A stretch of 64,000 nt of DNA, taken from contig NC_014363.1 in NCBI RefSeq assembly GCF_000143845.1, positions 605,186 to 669,185 of the forward strand. Reading direction: 5' to 3'. The position numbers and the translations under genes are program-made. Source of the stretch: Olsenella uli DSM 7084 (GTDB lineage: Bacteria > Actinomycetota > Coriobacteriia > Coriobacteriales > Atopobiaceae). Below, in pieces: positions 62,006 to 64,000 of the stretch; within the stretch, counting starts at the first letter, position 1; every line of letters starts with the position of its first letter. The notes under the pieces are model-generated. The model saw only the letters and a program-made list of their open reading frames with translations. It ran no database searches and was not told the origin of the DNA.

Positions 62006-62725
62006 ATGGGCATATACGATGACAAGCCCCGTGTCCTGCTTGTGGTTCCAGCCCACAACGAAGAGGGCAGCATTTTGTCGGTGGCTCACCAGATTATGGA
62101 GTCGGGCTATGACTACATCGTCATAAATGATGGATCGACAGATGGTACCCTGCGAATCTGTCAGACTTATGGCCTGAACTACATCGATCTCCCCATCAAC
62201 CTGGGCATCGGCGGAGCGGTGCAGACAGGTCACCGCTACGCCCTCGAACATGGATACGACGTCGACATCCAGGTCGACGGAGACGGCCAGCATGACATCT
62301 CCTACGTTCCCAGGCTGCTTGAGGAGATCGACAGGGGCGCAGACTTGGTCATCGGCTCGCGCTTTATGGGTGAGGCCGAGGGCTTTCAGTCTACCTTCTT
62401 GCGCAGGACCGGCATCAAATGGCTTGAAGGATGCATCAAGTTCGTTACGGGGCTGACCATCACGGACTGCACCTCGGGATTCAGGGCCTCCGGCAGACGG
62501 GCCATGTCACTGTTTGCCTTGAACTATCCCTGTGATTACCCGGAGCCGGAGTCGATCGTGACAGCGCACACGCACGACTTGGTTGTTCGCGAGGTGCCTG
62601 TCGTTATGCGCGATCGGCAGAGCGGGACGTCGTCCATCAATGCCTTGAGGAGCATCTACTACATGGTCAAGGTCACCCTCGCTGTGCTGATTGAGGGAAT
62701 GGGTCAAAGAGGGGGGAAGAAATAG
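62006..62725 (+). CDS. Dolichol-phosphate-mannose-synthase-like GT2
   Basis: A 239-residue GT2. VLLVVPAHNEEGSILSVAHQ, then INDGSTDGTLRICQTY and DGDGQHDISYVPRLLEEI match the DPM1-like family, which transfers sugars to polyprenyl phosphate. ATG 62006 follows GAGAGG by five bases; upstream in-frame sequence lacks domain similarity. It is paired with a DUF2304 gene, a common actinobacterial arrangement in which the small membrane protein is thought to work with the glycosyltransferase. Confidence 0.9.
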   Translation: MGIYDDKPRVLLVVPAHNEEGSILSVAHQIMESGYDYIVINDGSTDGTLRICQTYGLNYIDLPINLGIGGAVQTGHRYALEHGYDVDIQVDGDGQHDISYVPRLLEEIDRGADLVIGSRFMGEAEGFQSTFLRRTGIKWLEGCIKFVTGLTITDCTSGFRASGRRAMSLFALNYPCDYPEPESIVTAHTHDLVVREVPVVMRDRQSGTSSINALRSIYYMVKVTLAVLIEGMGQRGGKK

Positions 62726-62726
62726 G

Positions 62727-63098
62727 ATGGGAGTCACCCTACGTCTGATGCTGATCTGCTTCTGCTCGCTCTTTTTCTTTGCGGTCGTTCGCTTGGTCTC
62801 TAGGGGCAGGCTTCAGCTGAAGTACTCGCTTCTCTGGATGGCGATGTCCCTCGCGCTGATTCTGTGTGCATTGGTTCCCGACCTCGTCGGGATGGTTGCC
62901 AGGCTGCTGGGAATTGGCCTGGCATCAAACCTCGTGTTCTTGGTCGGATTCGTCATTCTCCTGGGCATCTGCCTGTCTCTGACAGTTATCGTGAGCTGGC
63001 AATCCCGCGACATTCGCCAAATGATTCAACACCTCGCTCTCATCGAGAAGCGCCTCTCGGATGGGGATGACTCCTCTGACCACGTCGCCGTCGATTAG
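62727..63098 (+). CDS. DUF2304 small membrane protein
   Basis: A 123-residue protein with three hydrophobic segments (about 5-22, 33-52, 63-88) and a hydrophilic C-terminus predicted to form a helix (RDIRQMIQHLALIEKRL). This matches DUF2304, usually next to a DPM1-like GT2. Its role is unknown; membrane tethering of the glycosyltransferase or substrate handling is an inference from pairing. ATG 62727 follows a GGGGGGAAG ribosome site and starts one base after the GT2 stop. Confidence 0.85.
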   Translation: MGVTLRLMLICFCSLFFFAVVRLVSRGRLQLKYSLLWMAMSLALILCALVPDLVGMVARLLGIGLASNLVFLVGFVILLGICLSLTVIVSWQSRDIRQMIQHLALIEKRLSDGDDSSDHVAVD

Positions 63099-63162
63099 GG
63101 TTGCTGCCAGGGAAGCCGTTGGGTCCTGCTGTTGCAGCTCATAATACGAAGGGATTGTTTTT

Positions 63163-64000
63163 ATGAAGGGCATCATCCTTGCCGGGGGTTCAGGGACGCG
63201 CCTCTACCCACTTACCACCGTAACCAGCAAGCAGCTGCTTCCCGTGTACGACAAACCTATGGTCTACTACCCGCTCTCGACCCTGATGCTCGCGGGGATT
63301 CGCGACATCCTTATCATCTCTACCCCGCGCGACCTTCCCAACTTCGAGAACCTGTTGGGGGATGGGACTGATTTTGGAATCAGCCTTTCGTATGCCCCTC
63401 AGCCAGAGCCCAATGGGCTCGCACAGGCTTTCGTGATAGGCGCTGATTTCGTGGCGGATGACTCGTGCGCCCTGGTGCTTGGTGACAACATTTTCTACGG
63501 GAACGGACTCTCGCGACATCTGCGAGACGCTTCGGCCTCGGCTGCTCAGGGACGGGCCACTGTCTTCGGCTATCACGTTGACGATCCGGAGCGCTTTGGT
63601 GTCGTCGAGTTCGACGCAGACTACAATGTCGTCTCTATCGAGGAGAAGCCAAGGCACCCGAAGTCGAACTATGCCGTTACGGGCCTCTATTTCTACGATG
63701 AGCGCGTGACGGATCTTGCGATGCGTGTCATTCCCTCCGCTCGTGGCGAGTATGAGATCACCGACCTGAACCGCCTGTACCTCGAGGCGGGCAATCTTGA
63801 TGTCGTGACGCTGGGACGTGGCTACGCATGGCTTGACACGGGGACGATGGAGTCCCTCTTCGAGGCGTCTCAGTTCGTTCGGACCGTGCAGACAGCGCAA
63901 GGGCTGCCAGTGAGTGTCCCTGAGGAGATTGCCTTCGAAAACGGATGGATTTCACGAGAACGGCTGCTCGAGTGCGCGTCACGTTACGGCAAGAGTGATT
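63163..64000 (+). CDS. rfbA: Glucose-1-phosphate thymidylyltransferase (partial, cut by window end)
   Basis: The visible 279 residues begin [20 protein letters not shown], continue with [20 protein letters not shown] and include [11 protein letters not shown] (Asp metal site) and [20 protein letters not shown]. This is the RmlA/RfbA enzyme making dTDP-glucose from glucose 1-phosphate and dTTP, the first step to dTDP-rhamnose. The frame continues past 64000, so the C-terminus is not seen. GAAGGG lies nine bases before the ATG. It presumably feeds dTDP-sugars to the glycosyltransferases upstream; the phosphohexomutase at 40 kb would supply glucose 1-phosphate. Confidence 0.96.
   Translation, partial: MKGIILAGGSGTRLYPLTTVTSKQLLPVYDKPMVYYPLSTLMLAGIRDILIISTPRDLPNFENLLGDGTDFGISLSYAPQPEPNGLAQAFVIGADFVADDSCALVLGDNIFYGNGLSRHLRDASASAAQGRATVFGYHVDDPERFGVVEFDADYNVVSIEEKPRHPKSNYAVTGLYFYDERVTDLAMRVIPSARGEYEITDLNRLYLEAGNLDVVTLGRGYAWLDTGTMESLFEASQFVRTVQTAQGLPVSVPEEIAFENGWISRERLLECASRYGKSD

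Overview
This 64 kb window is GC-rich, densely packed chromosomal DNA. Gene content suggests an anaerobic Coriobacteriia member, probably close to Olsenella/Atopobiaceae. This rests on recognised families (T-box pheST, CarD-like regulator, DUF6541, LicD, Tad pilus genes without an outer-membrane secretin) and not on any database search. Translated products, motifs and reading-frame layout were read directly; functions come from family knowledge.

Layout. 1-7.3 kb: T-box leader and pheST, a phospholipase C-like protein, a GntR regulator and a GH13 glycosidase. 7.4-7.7 kb: a gene-free stretch with three tandem inverted-repeat units plus a fourth half unit (REPIN-like). 7.8-12 kb: pyruvate kinase, a D-lactate dehydrogenase-like enzyme and RsgA. 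12.2-22.1 kb: a tightly overlapping Tad/Flp pilus operon (cpaB, tadZ, tadA, tadB, tadC, pilin, several pseudopilin/TadE/TadG-like proteins) ending with a DUF192 protein and a zinc-ribbon/FHA protein. 22.1-24.8 kb: ferritin and a DUF2207 membrane protein. 25-26.1 kb: tRNA-Phe followed by a decayed island (integrase C-terminus, toxin-antitoxin-like debris). 26.1-46.5 kb: housekeeping genes (acylphosphatase, DegV, CarD-like regulator, ACT protein, citrate synthase, HAD phosphatase, Kup, S10 peptidase, nuclease-like protein, RlmKL-like methyltransferase, phosphohexomutase, C39-like membrane protein, ArgR, class A PBP).

46.6-64 kb is a surface-glycan locus, visibly less GC-rich than its surroundings. 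It has two acyltransferase-3 proteins, four GT2 glycosyltransferases, a Wzx-like flippase, a DUF6541 membrane protein, a DUF2304 protein, rfbA (cut by the window end), and a five-gene minus-strand operon for 2-aminoethylphosphonate. That operon encodes an AEP transaminase, a PEP mutase with an N-terminal nucleotidylyltransferase domain, a PntC-like cytidylyltransferase, phosphonopyruvate decarboxylase and LicD. A second LicD gene lies beside the flippase. Together they suggest that AEP is made, activated as CMP-AEP and transferred onto a lipid-linked surface polysaccharide.

The most unusual observations are the REPIN-like array, the phosphonate-glycan locus, a TadE-like gene whose processing motif lies upstream of its only canonical start, a tRNA-Phe with a mismatched acceptor stem beside an integrase remnant, an RlmKL in which the RlmL half lacks its motifs, and a C39-like protein with serine in place of the catalytic cysteine.
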